A DNA stretch of 64,000 nt, taken from positions 1 to 64,000 of the forward strand of contig NZ_QRHC01000006.1 of assembly GCF_003415655.1 (NCBI RefSeq). The letters run 5' to 3'. The notes beneath the pieces were generated by a model. The model was not told where the DNA came from. It worked only from the letters and a program-made list of their open reading frames with translations, and ran no database searches. Position 1 is the stretch's first letter, and each line of letters starts with the position of its first letter. Below are positions 1-9,380 of this stretch, piece by piece. The translations under genes and the position numbers were made by a program. The DNA is from Vibrio maerlii. GTDB taxonomy: Bacteria > Pseudomonadota > Gammaproteobacteria > Enterobacterales > Vibrionaceae.

Positions 1-1306
1 GAGACTGTCTTAAATTCTGTGTAACTGTCTAAACTTAAAGCCGTAATGGCTAAGGATAGGCACATGGATAAGAAAGCACTTGAAGCTTTTGCTAAAGAAG
101 CTGCAAAGGGAATTAAAACTCCCGAAGACTTAACTGAATTCAGTCAGATGCTCAAAAAGATCACTGTTGAGGCTGCTCTCAACGCTGAAATGGATGAGCA
201 TCTTGGCTATGAAAAACACCAACCTTCTAAATCCAATAACAGCCGAAATGGAAAGAGTTCCAAGAGTGTAAAAACTGAAGATGGAGAGTTTGAACTCGAC
301 ACTCCTCGCGACCGCCTTGGCTCATTTAACCCTAAGCTCGTCAAAAAGCACCAAACACGATTTACCTCAATGGATGACAAGATCTTGTGGCTCTATGCGC
401 AAGGTATGAGCACCCGCGACATCGTAAGCGCTTTTGATGAATGGTACGGTGCCGAAATATCACCAAGCCTCGTGTCGCGCGTTACAAATGCGGTGATAGA
501 GGAAATCGTAGAGTGGCAATCTAGACCACTTGATGCCATTTATCCTATCGTTTATCTAGATTGTATCGTGGTCAAAATCCGCCAAGACAAACGCATTATT
601 AATAAGTCTATCTTCCTTGCGTTGGGCATTAACACCGACGGTCAGAAAGAGCTGATGGGCATGTGGGTAGCCGAAAACGAGGGTGCGAAATTTTGGCTGA
701 GTGTTCTAACTGAACTCAATCAACGTGGTGTTGAAGATATACTCATCGCCTGTGTAGATGGCTTGAAGGGCTTTCCTGATGCAATCAATACTGTTTTCCC
801 CCAAACACACATTCAGCTTTGTATAGTCCATATGGTGCGAAACTCATTGAAGTATGTGTCGTGGAAAGACTACAAGGCGCTCACAGCCGATCTGAAGCGA
901 GTGTATCGCTCAGCTACAGAAGATGAGGCTTTGCTTGAACTAGAGCGCTTTGGTGAAACCTGGGACAGCCAGTACCCACAAATCTCTAAGTCCTGGCGCA
1001 ATCATTGGCAGAACCTCAACACGCTTTTTAACTACCCTGAAGATATCCGTCGGGCCATTTACACCACCAATGCGATTGAGTCTCTGAACAGCGTAATACG
1101 GAAAGCACTCAAGAAACGTAAGATCTTCCCAAACGACGAGGCCGCAACCAAGATGGTGTATCTAGCGATCAAAGACGCAAGCAAGAAATGGACAATGCCC
1201 ATTCAAAACTGGCGTCAAGCTATGAGTCGATTTATTATCGAGTTCGAGGAACGATTAGAAAAATACATTAACTAGATGGCAGATACACAGAATCTGTTAC
1301 AGCCTC
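1..1306 (+). mobile_element. IS256-family insertion sequence
   Basis: Element with one transposase gene. The window begins with GAGACTGTCTTAAATTCTGT, and the sequence ending at 1306 is the reverse complement of GAGGCTGTAACAGATTCTGT. These imperfect terminal inverted repeats share GAG-CTGT and ATTCTGTGTA. The left end coincides with base 1, so the left flank and the target duplication cannot be seen. The right flank is directly an octamer tract (CTCTAGCT...), so the element sits at or inside that tract. The IS256 family normally makes 8-9 bp target duplications. Seeing both ends as inverted repeats suggests an intact copy. Confidence 0.9.
64..1275 (+). CDS. IS256-family (mutator-type) transposase
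   Basis: DDE transposase of the IS256/MuDR superfamily that moves the surrounding element. With the start at 64 it has 403 residues, the usual family length. The presumed catalytic residues are Asp in VYLDCIVVK (about residue 166), Asp in ACVDGLKGF (about 232) and Glu in TNAIESLNS (about 339), in the spacing typical of the family. An in-frame ATG at 46 would add six residues, but AAGGATAGG just upstream of the ATG at 64 is a better ribosome-binding site. The frame is intact, so the enzyme is probably functional. Confidence 0.93.
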   Translation: MDKKALEAFAKEAAKGIKTPEDLTEFSQMLKKITVEAALNAEMDEHLGYEKHQPSKSNNSRNGKSSKSVKTEDGEFELDTPRDRLGSFNPKLVKKHQTRFTSMDDKILWLYAQGMSTRDIVSAFDEWYGAEISPSLVSRVTNAVIEEIVEWQSRPLDAIYPIVYLDCIVVKIRQDKRIINKSIFLALGINTDGQKELMGMWVAENEGAKFWLSVLTELNQRGVEDILIACVDGLKGFPDAINTVFPQTHIQLCIVHMVRNSLKYVSWKDYKALTADLKRVYRSATEDEALLELERFGETWDSQYPQISKSWRNHWQNLNTLFNYPEDIRRAIYTTNAIESLNSVIRKALKKRKIFPNDEAATKMVYLAIKDASKKWTMPIQNWRQAMSRFIIEFEERLEKYIN

Positions 1307-1383
1307 CTCTAGCTCTCTAGCTCTCTAGCTCTCTAGCTCTCTAGCTCTCTAGCTCTCTAGCTCTCTAGCTCTCTAGCTCTCTA
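1307..1383. repeat. Octanucleotide tandem repeat (AGCTCTCT)n, about 9.5 copies
   Basis: Perfect tandem octamer running from the IS right end to the stop codon of the minus-strand sapF. Read along sapF the unit is TAGAGAGC, and the sapF stop codon TAG is itself the first TAG of the tract. CTAG is palindromic and 8 is not divisible by 3, so the tract has a TAG stop in every frame of both strands each 24 nt. Related tracts lie at 15249, 21871 and 36941. Confidence 0.95.
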
Positions 1384-2166
1384 CCTATGCGTTGGAGCCT
1401 TATAGAAATGGCTCTCTACCATTCTTTGCGTAATTTGGTGTGATGGTTCGGTAATAATCTTCTGCGTGTCACCTGATTCAACCACTTCACCTTCGTGCAT
1501 GACTACAAGCTTATCAGTGATGTGCTTGACGATGCCGATGTGTTGAGACACATAAACAAAAGCAACCCCCATTTCTTCTTGAAGCTCTAAGAACAGGTTT
1601 ATGATCTGCGAGCGCATCGCCATATCTAAGCCGTTTAATGCTTCGTCAGCGACGATGATCGATGGTTGGAGGATAAGAGCACGCGCTAAACACACACGTT
1701 GTTTCTGACCCGTTGCTAGCATCTGAGGGTAAAAGTAAGCATGTTCAGGAAGAAGCCCAACGCGGAGTAGGGTATCTTTTACGCGTCTTGCTCGCGCTTC
1801 TGGCGTCATCTCGGTGTTACGCTTTAATGGCCCTTCCAAGATACGACCGATTTGAATTCGTGGATTCAAGGAGGTGTTGGGGTCTTGGAAGATCATGCGA
1901 ATCAGTTTACAACGCGTTGAATAATCCTTGTGTTCAAGTAAATCTCCATTCACGCGAATCTCGCCTGCAGTAGGTTCGACAACCCCAGCAAGCATACGAG
2001 CGATGGTGGATTTACCCGAGCCATTTTGGCCGATAAAGCCAATTGTCTGCCCAGCTTCGAGTGTAAAGTCTATGGGCTTAACTGCGTGCTGAACTTTTTT
2101 ACGGAAAAGACCAGAGCGGACAACAAAGTCCTTTGATAAGCCCTTTACTTCTAACAAGGCGCTCAT
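1381..2166 (-). CDS. sapF: SapF-like peptide ABC transporter ATP-binding protein
   Basis: Second ATPase of the Sap (antimicrobial-peptide/putrescine-type Opp/Dpp family) importer, 261 residues, cytoplasmic. Walker A is GQNGSGKS and Walker B is [12 protein letters not shown]. The signature motif is the divergent LATGQKQR instead of LSGGQ, which is the SapF-type deviation (LAPGQ in E. coli as I recall). It is last in the minus-strand sapABCDF operon and overlaps sapD by 4 nt. Its stop codon merges into the octamer tract, and no conventional hairpin terminator is visible before the insertion sequence. The IS therefore lies immediately downstream of the operon without disrupting it. Confidence 0.9.
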   Translation of the reverse strand: MSALLEVKGLSKDFVVRSGLFRKKVQHAVKPIDFTLEAGQTIGFIGQNGSGKSTIARMLAGVVEPTAGEIRVNGDLLEHKDYSTRCKLIRMIFQDPNTSLNPRIQIGRILEGPLKRNTEMTPEARARRVKDTLLRVGLLPEHAYFYPQMLATGQKQRVCLARALILQPSIIVADEALNGLDMAMRSQIINLFLELQEEMGVAFVYVSQHIGIVKHITDKLVVMHEGEVVESGDTQKIITEPSHQITQRMVESHFYKAPTHR

Positions 2167-3158
2167 GATTTCTTCTCCATATTTAGCGGAAAGTGACAGG
2201 CAAACTTATGGTTCTTAATGCGTTGAGAATACGGGATCTCGATACATTGTTTCTGTGCATAGGGGCAACGAGGTCCCAAACGGCAACCAATAGGTAAATG
2301 TTGCAACGGTGGAATGGTGCCTGGCAGAGAGTCCAGCTTCTCTTTATGTGGAATCCACTCATCGAAGTCCGGCATCGCTTTTAGCAGTGCGACAGTATAA
2401 GGGTGCTTTGGCTCAGTGAGGATCTTATCTGTATCTGCAGATTCAACAGACTGTCCACAGTACATGACCGTGATGCGACTTGCCCATTGGGTAATGGTCG
2501 TTAAGTCGTGGCCGATCAAAATGATTGTGGTGTTTGCAATCTGATTCATACGACTCAATAAGCGCAAGATCTGCGACTGAGTGATTGGGTCCAGATCGTT
2601 TGTCGGTTCATCGGCAATCAGAATCTTAGGCTTAGCTGCAATCGCCATTGCGATCATCACCTTTTGACACTCACCATCGGTAAGTTCATAAGGGTAGCTA
2701 TCCATCAAGCGTTTGTGGTCTTTGATACCGACTTTATGGAGAAGGGCGATTGCCTGCTTCTTCTTCCATTTAAATCGCTGCCACCATTTTCCTTCAAAAG
2801 ATTTACTTGGGATCGATTCGATAAGCTGACGACCGATATCCTCCGAGGGATCTAAACAGGTTGAAGCCTCTTGGAAGATCATTGCGACTTCGCGGCCGAT
2901 GACCTTCCTGCGTTCACGTGGTGTGAGTTGGAGCAAATCAATATTGCCAAGTCTCATCCGGTCAGCAGAGACTCGCCAGTTCTCTTTACATACGCCGACA
3001 ATCGCTTTTGCAACCAAACTTTTACCTGAACCTGACTCGCCCACTAGACCGCGAATTTCGCCCTCATTTAGGGTAAAGCTCATGCGGTCTACGGCTTTCA
3101 CCAACCCCTGTGGGGTCTCGATCTCTATCGTTAGGTGTCGAATATCTAATAATGGCAT
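2163..3158 (-). CDS. sapD: SapD-like peptide ABC transporter ATP-binding protein
   Basis: First ATPase of the Sap importer, 331 residues from the ATG at 3158. It has Walker A GESGSGKS, a degenerate signature ([12 protein letters not shown], characteristic of SapD), Walker [13 protein letters not shown], and the C-terminal oligopeptide-type extension with [15 protein letters not shown] longer reading frame to 3260 exists but overlaps sapC entirely. The TAATG overlap with the sapC stop (3156-3160) and the family N-terminus MPLLDIRHL fix the start at 3158. It is translationally coupled to sapC upstream and sapF downstream. Confidence 0.92.
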   Translation of the reverse strand: MPLLDIRHLTIEIETPQGLVKAVDRMSFTLNEGEIRGLVGESGSGKSLVAKAIVGVCKENWRVSADRMRLGNIDLLQLTPRERRKVIGREVAMIFQEASTCLDPSEDIGRQLIESIPSKSFEGKWWQRFKWKKKQAIALLHKVGIKDHKRLMDSYPYELTDGECQKVMIAMAIAAKPKILIADEPTNDLDPITQSQILRLLSRMNQIANTTIILIGHDLTTITQWASRITVMYCGQSVESADTDKILTEPKHPYTVALLKAMPDFDEWIPHKEKLDSLPGTIPPLQHLPIGCRLGPRCPYAQKQCIEIPYSQRIKNHKFACHFPLNMEKKS

Positions 3159-4045
3159 TATTCGATCCCTGTATTCAGTGCGCGGCGTACACCATCGCCC
3201 ACGAGGTTGATGATGATAACCGTGAACATAATCGCAAGACCTGGCAAGGTCATGGTCCAAGGCGCTAGATAGATGAGCTCAACGGAGTCACCTAAGATTG
3301 CTCCCCACTCGGTACTCGGGGCTTGAGCACCAAGGCCTAAGAAGCCTAAAGCGGTGATATCAAGTATCGCGATCGAGAGAGCTAGGCTGGTTTCAGCAGC
3401 GATAACCGTCAATATGTTTGGAATAATTGAGTTCCATAGTAGGTAGAAATCGTTCGCACCATCTAGGCGAGCTGCCATGATGTAGTCTTTCTCTACTTCT
3501 GTGTGTACTGCGATATAAACCGATCGAATAAACCTCGGGATCAGCGCCAAACAGATCGCAAGCAATATATTAAACTCACCAAAGCCTAAGAAGGCGACAA
3601 AGATGATCGCCAATAACAGAGATGGAATCGACATAACGGTGTCGAGCAAGTGGTTCAAGGTACTGGATAGCAAACCTTTCGTCATGCCCGCAAGGATTCC
3701 GATGATGCAACCAATAACCGCTGCAATAAACGTGATGATGATAGCCGCGCCAAATGTCAGCTGAGAACCGACAATAAGACGAGATAGGATATCGCGGCCA
3801 AGGTCATCTGTACCTAAGAAAAACTCAACACTGCCCGCGGGATTCCAGGAGGGTGGTACCAGTAAGTGACGGGTTTGTTCTTGCGGGTCGTAAGGTGTGA
3901 TCCATGGTGATGTGATCGTGATGAGTAACAGAAAACCCAAGCACCAAAGCCCAAACATCGCCATGTTGTTTGAACGGTAGCTGCGCCAAAAACGTTCAAA
4001 CTGAGTCGGTATCTGTTCTTCTTGGTAGATACTATTTGTGAGCAT
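3158..4045 (-). CDS. sapC: SapC-like peptide ABC transporter permease
   Basis: Inner-membrane permease of the DppC/OppC type, 295 residues. A hydrophobic anchor near residues 30-50 ([20 protein letters not shown]) is followed by the OppC N-terminal motif and a binding-protein-dependent transport domain with the EAA-like loop [20 protein letters not shown]. It overlaps the end of sapB by 14 nt and shares TAATG with sapD, so the genes are tightly coupled. The length equals the E. coli protein to within one residue. It should pair with SapB to form the channel. Confidence 0.92.
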   Translation of the reverse strand: MLTNSIYQEEQIPTQFERFWRSYRSNNMAMFGLWCLGFLLLITITSPWITPYDPQEQTRHLLVPPSWNPAGSVEFFLGTDDLGRDILSRLIVGSQLTFGAAIIITFIAAVIGCIIGILAGMTKGLLSSTLNHLLDTVMSIPSLLLAIIFVAFLGFGEFNILLAICLALIPRFIRSVYIAVHTEVEKDYIMAARLDGANDFYLLWNSIIPNILTVIAAETSLALSIAILDITALGFLGLGAQAPSTEWGAILGDSVELIYLAPWTMTLPGLAIMFTVIIINLVGDGVRRALNTGIE

Positions 4046-4994
4046 ACCATTCCTTCCTTACTAGAGGGTTGGCAATTGCGCCTACTAGCTCCGATAAAAT
4101 ATTGGCTGTGAGTACAAGTGTCGCGACGACCATTACACCCGCTTGGATTGCAACGTAATCTCGATTAGAGAGTGCGTCTAACAACCAACGACCAATCCCA
4201 GGCCAGTTGAAAATAGATTCCGTAATGATTGCAAGGGTAATCATGGTTGATAGCTGCACACCAATTTTTGGGATGATCGGTGGGATTGCATTTCTCAATA
4301 CGTGCTCTGTGATGATTTCGTATTGAGATAGACCCTTAATACGTGCTGCGCGGATGTAGTTTTTGGTCATTACGTCGGCAACAGAGGCTCGCATCAATTG
4401 AATGACCTGTGTTGTTGGCGCGAGCGCCAGTACAATACATGGCAAAATCATATGTTGAATTACAGATTGTAATGCATGAGCGCGATATTTTCCGTCGGCC
4501 ATGAAGGCATCGATAATGGCAAAACCTGTAACGTGGTTAATCTCGTAAAGCAAGTCGTAACGCCCCGCGACAGGTAGCATTTCTAGATGTAATGAGAAAT
4601 ACATAATCATGATCAACGCTACCCAAAAGATAGGCGCAGAGTAACCAGACATTGATGTAAAGCTGATCAGGTTGTCGACAAATTTTCCTTGTCGCATACC
4701 GGCCAGTGTGCCTAGAGGGATACCTATAATCAGCGAAAGAACAAAGGCAACGATGCAGAGTTCTAGGGTTGCCGGAAACACCTGAGCTAGCTGTGCTGAA
4801 ATTGGTGATCCATCTTTCGCAACGCCAAAGTTTAAGTTAGCGAGTTCTCCTAAATAGGTTTGCCACCCAGGCCAGAAATCAACCAGAGCCCAAGGTGAAG
4901 TAGGGTCTAGTCTTAGAATGTTGTAACCCACTAGCGTCAAAATCAGCAAAGTGATAATGAAGAGGTTAAGTCGGCGAATGGTATAAACAAACAT
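4032..4994 (-). CDS. sapB: SapB-like peptide ABC transporter permease
   Basis: Inner-membrane permease of the DppB/OppB type, 320 residues. It begins with the typical N-terminal membrane helix (RRLNLFIITLLILTLVGY) and carries the EAA loop RAARIKGLSQYEIITEHVLRNAIPPIIP in its C-terminal half, which contacts the ATPases. It follows the solute-binding protein gene by 2 nt and overlaps sapC. Together SapB and SapC form the transmembrane pathway. Confidence 0.92.
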   Translation of the reverse strand: MFVYTIRRLNLFIITLLILTLVGYNILRLDPTSPWALVDFWPGWQTYLGELANLNFGVAKDGSPISAQLAQVFPATLELCIVAFVLSLIIGIPLGTLAGMRQGKFVDNLISFTSMSGYSAPIFWVALIMIMYFSLHLEMLPVAGRYDLLYEINHVTGFAIIDAFMADGKYRAHALQSVIQHMILPCIVLALAPTTQVIQLMRASVADVMTKNYIRAARIKGLSQYEIITEHVLRNAIPPIIPKIGVQLSTMITLAIITESIFNWPGIGRWLLDALSNRDYVAIQAGVMVVATLVLTANILSELVGAIANPLVRKEWYAHK

Positions 4995-4996
4995 CG

Positions 4997-6616
4997 TTAT
5001 TGTCTCCGCTCAACTTGATCAAAGGGTTGGCTATTAAATGGGCTGTATTTAAAGCCAGTTAAATCATTGGAGTTCACTTGGAACTGGACACCATGGGCCA
5101 ATGGAATGACTGGAAACTCTTCGTTCAATAGATTCTGCGCCTGACGATATAGGTTTAGGCGATAGCGCTTCTTATTGGTCTCTTTTGCCAAATCGAGCAA
5201 GAAATCAAAGTCAGGGTTACACCACAACGAGACATTAATACCAGCGCGTTCTGACTCGCAAGAAAGCAAAGGCCGGAGGAAGTTATCAGGGTCACCGGTA
5301 TCACCGATCCAGCCAGTTAACACCAAGTCTATATCACTGCTGCGGTCAGCCTCAGAACGTCGATAACGATCTTCAGTAATGATATTCAGCTTTATACCAA
5401 CCTGGGCAAAGTTCGACTGGATGAGCTCGGCAGTTTTGCGAGGACTTGGATTGTAAGCCCTTGGCTCTAGGGGCACCCACATTGAAAGCTCGAGACCGTC
5501 ACGATAGCCTGCCTCATTAAGTAGCGCTTGTGCATAGTTACGATCATAACGTATTTGAATGGTGTCTTTCTGATATGCCCAAGAAGAAGGAGGGAGTAAA
5601 GTAAAGGCGATATTACCAGTGCCGTAGTAGACAGAATCGAGAATGCTTTCGCGATTAATCGCCAGGTTGAGAGCTTTACGCACACGCATGTCATTCAACG
5701 CGGGGTGAGCTGTGTTCAAACCAATAAAGGATACGTTCATTGAGGGCTTAGCAACGAGTTCAACTTCGTCACGACGCTCGATGATAGGGATCTGACTAGA
5801 GCGAGGTGAAGTAAGCACGTCACATTCATTCCTCAGTAACTTGGCCAATGTACCTGTTCCTCGGTGAGAAACATCAAATACCACTTGCTCCATTTTTGGT
5901 GTGCCTTGCCAGTAATCGTTATGTCGACGAAGACGAACGAGATCATTAGGTTGAAACTCATCCAAGTAGAAGGGACCTGTGCCTACTGGCAGGCTGTCAA
6001 GTTTTTGCTTTTCATCTTTAGTTAGGAGTTGTCGTGCGTACTCTTGAGACAAAATCACTGCATGGCTAGTCGCAATGTTTGATAAGAATGAGTTGTCAGG
6101 TTGCGCTAATGTGAATTGAACCTTTAACGGTGCAATAGCTCTTACATCGAGTACTAGGTTTTGAAAATCGAGGCCAGTGAACCAAGGGTAGTTGCCGCCA
6201 TTTACGTAATGGAATGGGTGTGTAGAATCGAGCAAACGTTGAAAACTGAACACCACATCTTGCGCATTTAAAGGGCGCGTTGGTGTAAACCAATCGGTGG
6301 TTTGAAACTCTACATTAGGCGTAAGTTCGAAGGTGTATATAGTCCCTGTCTCGTCAACTTGCCACTGCGCTGCAAGGCTTGGTTCTGGCAAATGAGAGTC
6401 AGGATTTAGAGTGAGTAGGGTACTATACAGCTGAGGGCTGAGTGACTCTGCAGTAATACCACTATCCACTAACTGCGGATTGAAAGTTGTAGGGCTACCT
6501 TGCCCACAATAGACAAAACCTGTGCGCTTAATTTTTGAATGGTCTACGTCATCACTGCATGCCGCAAGTATTGTGATGCTAAATAATCCGCAGATTAGTT
6601 TAATAATTGTATTCAT
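4997..6616 (-). CDS. sapA: SapA-like peptide-binding lipoprotein
   Basis: Solute-binding protein of the Sap importer (SBP family 5, OppA/DppA-like). From the ATG at 6616 it has 539 residues and opens with a lipoprotein signal: a charged start, hydrophobic stretch IIKLICGLFSITI, and lipobox LAAC with Cys about residue 20. The mature domain starts with GFVYCGQGSPTTFNPQL, the SapA signature region. In-frame upstream starts exist at 6652 (ATG) and 6670 (TTG), but neither has a clear ribosome-binding site and both would bury the signal sequence. It is first in the operon, 2 nt before sapB. A lipid anchor differs from the soluble periplasmic E. coli SapA. Confidence 0.88.
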   Translation of the reverse strand: MNTIIKLICGLFSITILAACSDDVDHSKIKRTGFVYCGQGSPTTFNPQLVDSGITAESLSPQLYSTLLTLNPDSHLPEPSLAAQWQVDETGTIYTFELTPNVEFQTTDWFTPTRPLNAQDVVFSFQRLLDSTHPFHYVNGGNYPWFTGLDFQNLVLDVRAIAPLKVQFTLAQPDNSFLSNIATSHAVILSQEYARQLLTKDEKQKLDSLPVGTGPFYLDEFQPNDLVRLRRHNDYWQGTPKMEQVVFDVSHRGTGTLAKLLRNECDVLTSPRSSQIPIIERRDEVELVAKPSMNVSFIGLNTAHPALNDMRVRKALNLAINRESILDSVYYGTGNIAFTLLPPSSWAYQKDTIQIRYDRNYAQALLNEAGYRDGLELSMWVPLEPRAYNPSPRKTAELIQSNFAQVGIKLNIITEDRYRRSEADRSSDIDLVLTGWIGDTGDPDNFLRPLLSCESERAGINVSLWCNPDFDFLLDLAKETNKKRYRLNLYRQAQNLLNEEFPVIPLAHGVQFQVNSNDLTGFKYSPFNSQPFDQVERRQ

Positions 6617-6733
6617 ATGACTTTGTTGAAAGCAGAGTTTGTCTGTCTTCATAAGGGCCTGTAAACCCAAGGAATCCGGCTAATTTACCACTCTTTAAAG
6701 AGTAGCTCCAAATGAAACCTAAGTTTTAACCTT

Positions 6734-7747
6734 TTATTTCTGAGAAATGTGTTGCCCAGTATCTATTTGATATTTGCGTACCATACCCCTGAATTGATGG
6801 TAGCTAAGGTTGAGTAACTCAGCGGCGTTCTTCTGGTTGAATTTCGCCTGCTCCATGACTGCATTGAGTAGTTTGATATCTTGTTGCTGCTGCCATTCCT
6901 TATAGTCGAGTGGAAATGAAGGGATAACTTTACTGTTCTGCTCGCCTGATACATCGGTTTTTACTGTTTCTGGGTGACGCCAAGGTGACTCAAATGGGTT
7001 GAGTTGAATCTGCTCGATAGGGGTTTCTGTTAATCCGTGTTGATAAACAGCACGTTCTATAACGTTTTTCAGTTCACGCACATTGCCAGGCCAATCGTAA
7101 GCCAGTAACTCGTTCTCGGCATGAAAAGAGAAACCGACGAAAAGCGGTAGTTCAAGCTCTCGACACATTTGCATGGCATAGAACTCTGCCAGTAATAAAA
7201 TGTCTTCTTGCCTTTCTCGAAGCGGCGGCAGGTGAATAACATCAAAGGCAAGTCGGTCAAGGAGATCAGCACGAAACTGACCCTGGTTCGCCATTTCTAG
7301 AAGATCTGCATTGGTTGCACAAATTAACCTGACATCAGATTGCAGAGTTCGGGAGCCGCCCACTCGTTCGTACTCTCCATATTCAATGACACGGAGTAGT
7401 TTCTCTTGAACTGCTAAAGGGGCTGTTGCGAGCTCGTCTAGAAATAGACTCCCTTTTTCAGCGCGTTCAAAACGACCCTGGTGTTTACCTTTTGAGCCAG
7501 TAAAGGACCCCGATTCATGACCGAATAACTCAGAATCAATTAAACCTTCACTGAGTGTTGAACAATTCAGTGAAACAAGTGGGCTATCCCATCGCTTAGA
7601 AAGATAATGCAGGCGCTGAGCGATCAACTCTTTACCTGTACCACGCTCGCCAATAATAAGCACTGGTCTGTTTATTGGTGCAAGGCGAGAGACCTTTTCT
7701 AATACATTTAGGAATAATGGGGATTCACCAATTATCTTTTGCTGCAT
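6734..7747 (-). CDS. pspF: PspF, sigma-54 enhancer-binding activator of psp
   Basis: AAA+ transcription activator that drives the phage-shock (psp) promoter and is inhibited by PspA. From ATG 7747 it has 337 residues. Walker A is GERGTGKE (residues 33-40), the sigma-54 contact loop is ESGSFTGS (canonical GAFTGA with two Ala replaced by Ser), Walker B is GSLFLDELA, and a Fis-type helix-turn-helix lies at the C-terminus (NQKNAAELLNLSYHQFRGMVRKY). It lacks an N-terminal regulatory domain, as is normal for PspF. A TTG at 7777 in the same frame is not supported by homology. It is divergent from pspA. Confidence 0.95.
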   Translation of the reverse strand: MQQKIIGESPLFLNVLEKVSRLAPINRPVLIIGERGTGKELIAQRLHYLSKRWDSPLVSLNCSTLSEGLIDSELFGHESGSFTGSKGKHQGRFERAEKGSLFLDELATAPLAVQEKLLRVIEYGEYERVGGSRTLQSDVRLICATNADLLEMANQGQFRADLLDRLAFDVIHLPPLRERQEDILLLAEFYAMQMCRELELPLFVGFSFHAENELLAYDWPGNVRELKNVIERAVYQHGLTETPIEQIQLNPFESPWRHPETVKTDVSGEQNSKVIPSFPLDYKEWQQQQDIKLLNAVMEQAKFNQKNAAELLNLSYHQFRGMVRKYQIDTGQHISQK

Positions 7748-7858
7748 ACTTATCTCACTAGTGGCGAAAAATACCAAAGGTTGGTTTATTTCATCATAGC
7801 ATAGAGAGAGATAATGACGTGATAAAATTAACTTATTGATTTATCGTTGTTTTAAAGT

Positions 7859-7874
7859 TGGCACGAGGCTTGAT
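7859..7874 (+). promoter_or_regulatory. Sigma-54 promoter of pspABC
   Basis: TGGCACG-AGGC-TTGAT matches the sigma-54 -24/-12 consensus TGGCACG-N4-TTGCW, with GG and TG at the required 10-nt spacing. The GC of the -12 element is GA here. It lies 62 nt before the pspA ATG and is divergent from pspF, exactly where the PspF-dependent promoter is expected. The rest of the 188-bp pspF-pspA gap would hold the PspF enhancer sites, which I could not delimit. Confidence 0.9.
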
Positions 7875-7935
7875 TACTTATTAGTAAACTGAACAAGTCA
7901 CTCGATTGTCGAGCTTATTATTACTGGAGTTTATT

Positions 7936-8607
7936 ATGGGTATTTTTTCTCGTTTCGCAGACATCGTAAATTCAAACATCAGCGCATTACTGGATAAAGC
8001 TGAGGATCCAGAAAAAATGATCCGCCTGATTATCCAGGAGATGGAAGATACTTTAGTTGAAGTGCGCACCAATTCCGCGAAAGCCATCGCTGACAAAAAA
8101 GAGCTTGCACGCAAGGTTGAAGCGGTCGAATCTCAGATTGAAGATTGGCAGCAAAAAGCCTCGCTTGCACTAATTAAGCAACGCGAAGATTTAGCTCGTG
8201 CCGCGTTGATTGAAAAACAAAAACTACAAGATGCTGTAAAAGGTCTGCACACAGAACAAACCTTGGTTGAAGAAACAATTGAAAAGCTAACCGGTGAAAT
8301 TTCGAAATTAGAAACTAAAATCACCGAAACACGAGCGAAGCAGCAAGCACTTGCGATTCGTAGTCAAGCTGCGACAAATCGACGCGATATTCAACGCCAC
8401 CTCAATGCTGGTCGTACTGAAGAAAGCATGGCGAAATTTGAGCGTTACTCACGTAAAGTGGACGAGTTAGAAGCGGAAGCCGATTTACTAGCAAATAGTG
8501 GTAAAGCGAAATCGCTAGAACAAGAGTTTGCTGAATTACAGGCGCAAGATGAAATCGAACAAGAGCTTGCGAAGCTGAAAAAGCAGGTTGAAGAACAAAA
8601 CAAATAA
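7936..8607 (+). CDS. pspA: Phage shock protein A
   Basis: Membrane-associated PspA/IM30 (ESCRT-III-like) protein, 223 residues, which binds stressed inner membrane and represses PspF. The start at ATG 7936 is chosen from the family N-terminus MGIFSRFADIVNSNISALLDKAEDPEKM... and the ribosome-binding site TGGAG at 7925. Most of the chain is predicted coiled coil (long E/K/A/Q heptads, residues about 30-220). It is followed 12 nt later by pspB. Expression should require sigma-54 and PspF. Confidence 0.96.
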   Translation: MGIFSRFADIVNSNISALLDKAEDPEKMIRLIIQEMEDTLVEVRTNSAKAIADKKELARKVEAVESQIEDWQQKASLALIKQREDLARAALIEKQKLQDAVKGLHTEQTLVEETIEKLTGEISKLETKITETRAKQQALAIRSQAATNRRDIQRHLNAGRTEESMAKFERYSRKVDELEAEADLLANSGKAKSLEQEFAELQAQDEIEQELAKLKKQVEEQNK

Positions 8608-8619
8608 TAGAGGTGAAAG

Positions 8620-8856
8620 ATGTCGACATTCTTAATCGCAGGTCCACTGATTGTATTTTTGATATTTGTGGCTCCGCTATGGTTGTTCCTTCACTATCGA
8701 AGTAAGAAAAGCAGTGCAAATGGTTTGAGCAGTGAAGAAATGCAGCAGCTTGAGTCCTTGGTTAGGCGAACTGAGCAGATGCAAGACCGTATTTCTACCT
8801 TAGAAAAGATCTTGGATTCAGAGTCACCAAATTGGAGACGAGATTATGGCAAGTAA
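8620..8856 (+). CDS. pspB: Phage shock protein B
   Basis: Small inner-membrane protein, 78 residues: one N-terminal transmembrane helix (LIAGPLIVFLIFVAPLWLFL) then a cytoplasmic coiled coil (SSEEMQQLESLVRRTEQMQDRISTL) ending WRRDYGK. It works with PspC to sense membrane stress and release PspF from PspA. Ribosome-binding site GAGGTGA precedes the ATG. The 3' end overlaps pspC by 11 nt. Confidence 0.94.
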   Translation: MSTFLIAGPLIVFLIFVAPLWLFLHYRSKKSSANGLSSEEMQQLESLVRRTEQMQDRISTLEKILDSESPNWRRDYGK

Positions 8857-9235
8857 CGGCTTATATCGTGATGTAGAAAATAGAAAGTTAACCGGTGTTT
8901 GTGCCGGTTTAGCCAACTACTTTGGGATTGAAGTGTGGTTGGTTCGGATTCTATTTATGTCAGCGGCGCTGCTTGGTGGATTGTTTCTTGTTGTTCTTGC
9001 CTATATCGCTCTGACATTGATGGTTGAGAAGCAACCTGCAAATTACGTGAACCAAGTAAAGATGCAACAGGACCACACACTTAAGAGTAAACCATGGAAG
9101 GCGGGTAAAACACCAAGTGCGCTTCTATCGAATATACATAAAGATGTCGACCAAATGGAAACCTCTTTGCGTAATATCGAAGCGTATGTGACATCGGATG
9201 CTTTCAAAGTAAATCGTGAATTTAATAAACTTTAA
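8846..9235 (+). CDS. pspC: Phage shock protein C
   Basis: Inner-membrane PspC-domain protein, 129 residues. The PspC domain covers residues about 5-65, with the N-terminal amphipathic segment LYRDVENRKLTGVCAGLANY and a hydrophobic helix LVRILFMSAALLGGLFLVVLAYIAL, followed by a soluble tail. It overlaps pspB and is last in the operon; pspD and pspE are not seen. An inverted repeat 5 nt downstream probably ends the transcript. Confidence 0.94.
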   Translation: MASNGLYRDVENRKLTGVCAGLANYFGIEVWLVRILFMSAALLGGLFLVVLAYIALTLMVEKQPANYVNQVKMQQDHTLKSKPWKAGKTPSALLSNIHKDVDQMETSLRNIEAYVTSDAFKVNREFNKL

Positions 9236-9240
9236 CACTT

Positions 9241-9301
9241 AGCCAGTTATAAACTCTTGATGAGATCTTACTTTAGATTTCACTAAGATAAATAACTGGC
9301 T
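9241..9301. terminator. Inverted repeat after pspC, possible terminator
   Basis: AGCCAGTTAT (9241-9250) and its exact reverse complement ATAACTGGCT (9292-9301) bracket a 41-nt internal segment. The sequence after it (GAATTTTATAAC) is only weakly T-rich. It could be a terminator or a 3'-end stabilising stem for pspABC. Confidence 0.45.
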
Positions 9302-9380
9302 GAATTTTATAACAAATACTTAAAAAGTATTGGTTAATCCCCCTATGTTCAACTATCTTAATATAAGTTGTTAATCATGG

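Noticed and set aside
3159..3260. N-terminal extension of sapD
   Set aside because: It lies entirely within sapC and the extra residues do not resemble the ABC ATPase start; the TAATG junction gives the real start.
7748..7777. TTG start of pspF ten codons upstream
   Set aside because: The family begins at the internal Met and the upstream residues are unconserved in type.
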